Shown here in pieces: positions 6,379 through 6,608 of a DNA stretch of 6,608 nucleotides. A program made the position numbers and the translations under genes. Positions within the stretch are counted from its first letter, which is position 1. Every line of letters begins with the position of its first letter. The DNA is from an uncultured Rhodospirillales bacterium. Its GTDB lineage: Bacteria; Pseudomonadota; Alphaproteobacteria; Acetobacterales; Acetobacteraceae. Location: positions 1 through 6,608 of the forward strand of contig CAIMVB010000192.1 in NCBI GenBank assembly GCA_903844785.1, in the 5' to 3' direction. The notes under the pieces are model-generated. The model searched no databases. It had not been told where the DNA came from and worked only from the letters and a program-made list of their open reading frames with translations.

Positions 6379-6608
6379 TGATGGGTGATTTGTTGCTTGC
6401 GCTGCATCTTTTGGGTGCGGTGCTTTGGGTGGGCGGCATGGGCTTCGCGCTTTTGGTGCTACGCCCGGCGGCGCATGAGGTATTGGAAGCACCGCAACGC
6501 TTGGCCCTGGCACAGGCTGCCTTTCGCCGGTTTTTCCTGATTGTCTGGCATGCCATGCCGATTGTGCTGCTGACCGGCTGGGCCTTGTTCTTCCTATGGC
6601 ATGGCGGC
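6378..6608 (+). CDS. CopD-like integral membrane protein, N-terminal part (runs off right edge)
   Basis: The 77 visible residues begin MMGDLLLALHLLGAVLWVGG. They contain two hydrophobic segments, about 4-28 and 52-76, joined by a loop with an RRFF patch just before the second. The pattern LHLLGAVLWVGGMGF...LRPAA, then the RLALAQAAFRRFF segment and LLTGWALFF, resembles small alphaproteobacterial membrane proteins annotated as CopD-family or related uncharacterised proteins. Histidines at 10 and 58 lie in the membrane segments and could bind metal or haem, but this is inference. The start at 6378 overlaps the preceding TGA (TGATG), and a second ATG follows at 6381. Translation probably reinitiates from the upstream ATPase gene, since AAGAAAGGA at 6364-6372 also supplies a ribosome site. 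The remaining membrane segments and stop codon are outside the window. Copper transport should not be assumed. Confidence 0.75.
   Translation, partial: MMGDLLLALHLLGAVLWVGGMGFALLVLRPAAHEVLEAPQRLALAQAAFRRFFLIVWHAMPIVLLTGWALFFLWHGG

Noticed and set aside
5662..6513. 283-residue minus-strand open frame opposite the ParA-like gene
   Set aside because: It is a shadow frame in GC-rich DNA. The translation shows no family features, and the opposite strand holds a clear ATPase with all motifs.

Overview
The window reads as a chromosomal segment of a GC-rich alphaproteobacterium. Protein style, codon use and a tRNA-Leu directly upstream of trigger factor suggest a Rhodospirillales/Acetobacteraceae-like organism, but this placement is inference and no species can be named from the sequence. 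There is no insertion sequence, CRISPR array, phage gene or integrase. Base composition is even, apart from a short AT-rich patch at about 4133-4190.

Layout. From the right-hand divergent region leftwards, everything on the minus strand runs in one direction: nnr (NAD(P)H-hydrate repair, 5643-4213), malonyl-CoA decarboxylase (4122-2734), a single-chain transketolase-like protein resembling pyruvate dehydrogenase E1 (2669-285), tRNA-Leu(UAG) (200-116) and the first 21 codons of trigger factor tig (63-1, running off the left edge). On the plus strand, diverging from nnr across a 96-bp gap, are a small ParA/MinD-type ATPase (5740-6378) and the start of a CopD-like membrane protein (6378 to the right edge). 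These last two overlap by one base (TGATG), so they are very likely translationally coupled.

How the genes fit together. The malonyl-CoA decarboxylase (malonyl-CoA to acetyl-CoA plus CO2) and the ThDP-dependent E1-like enzyme lie 64 bp apart and look like a two-gene unit in acyl-CoA/2-oxoacid metabolism. No malonyl-CoA synthetase, malonate carrier, dihydrolipoyl acyltransferase (E2) or dihydrolipoamide dehydrogenase (E3) gene is present, so the substrate and acceptor of the E1-like enzyme are open. nnr is metabolite-repair housekeeping. tRNA-Leu and tig belong to the translation/chaperone part of the chromosome. The ParA-like ATPase has no ParB partner or visible parS cluster and may have a positioning role unrelated to plasmid partition.

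Most of the window is ordinary core genome. The parts most worth a second look are the orphan AceE-like enzyme paired with malonyl-CoA decarboxylase, the ParA-like/CopD-like overlapping pair, and two start regions (malonyl-CoA decarboxylase and nnr) with possibly unusual translation initiation. I did not find convincing evidence of a wholly new system.
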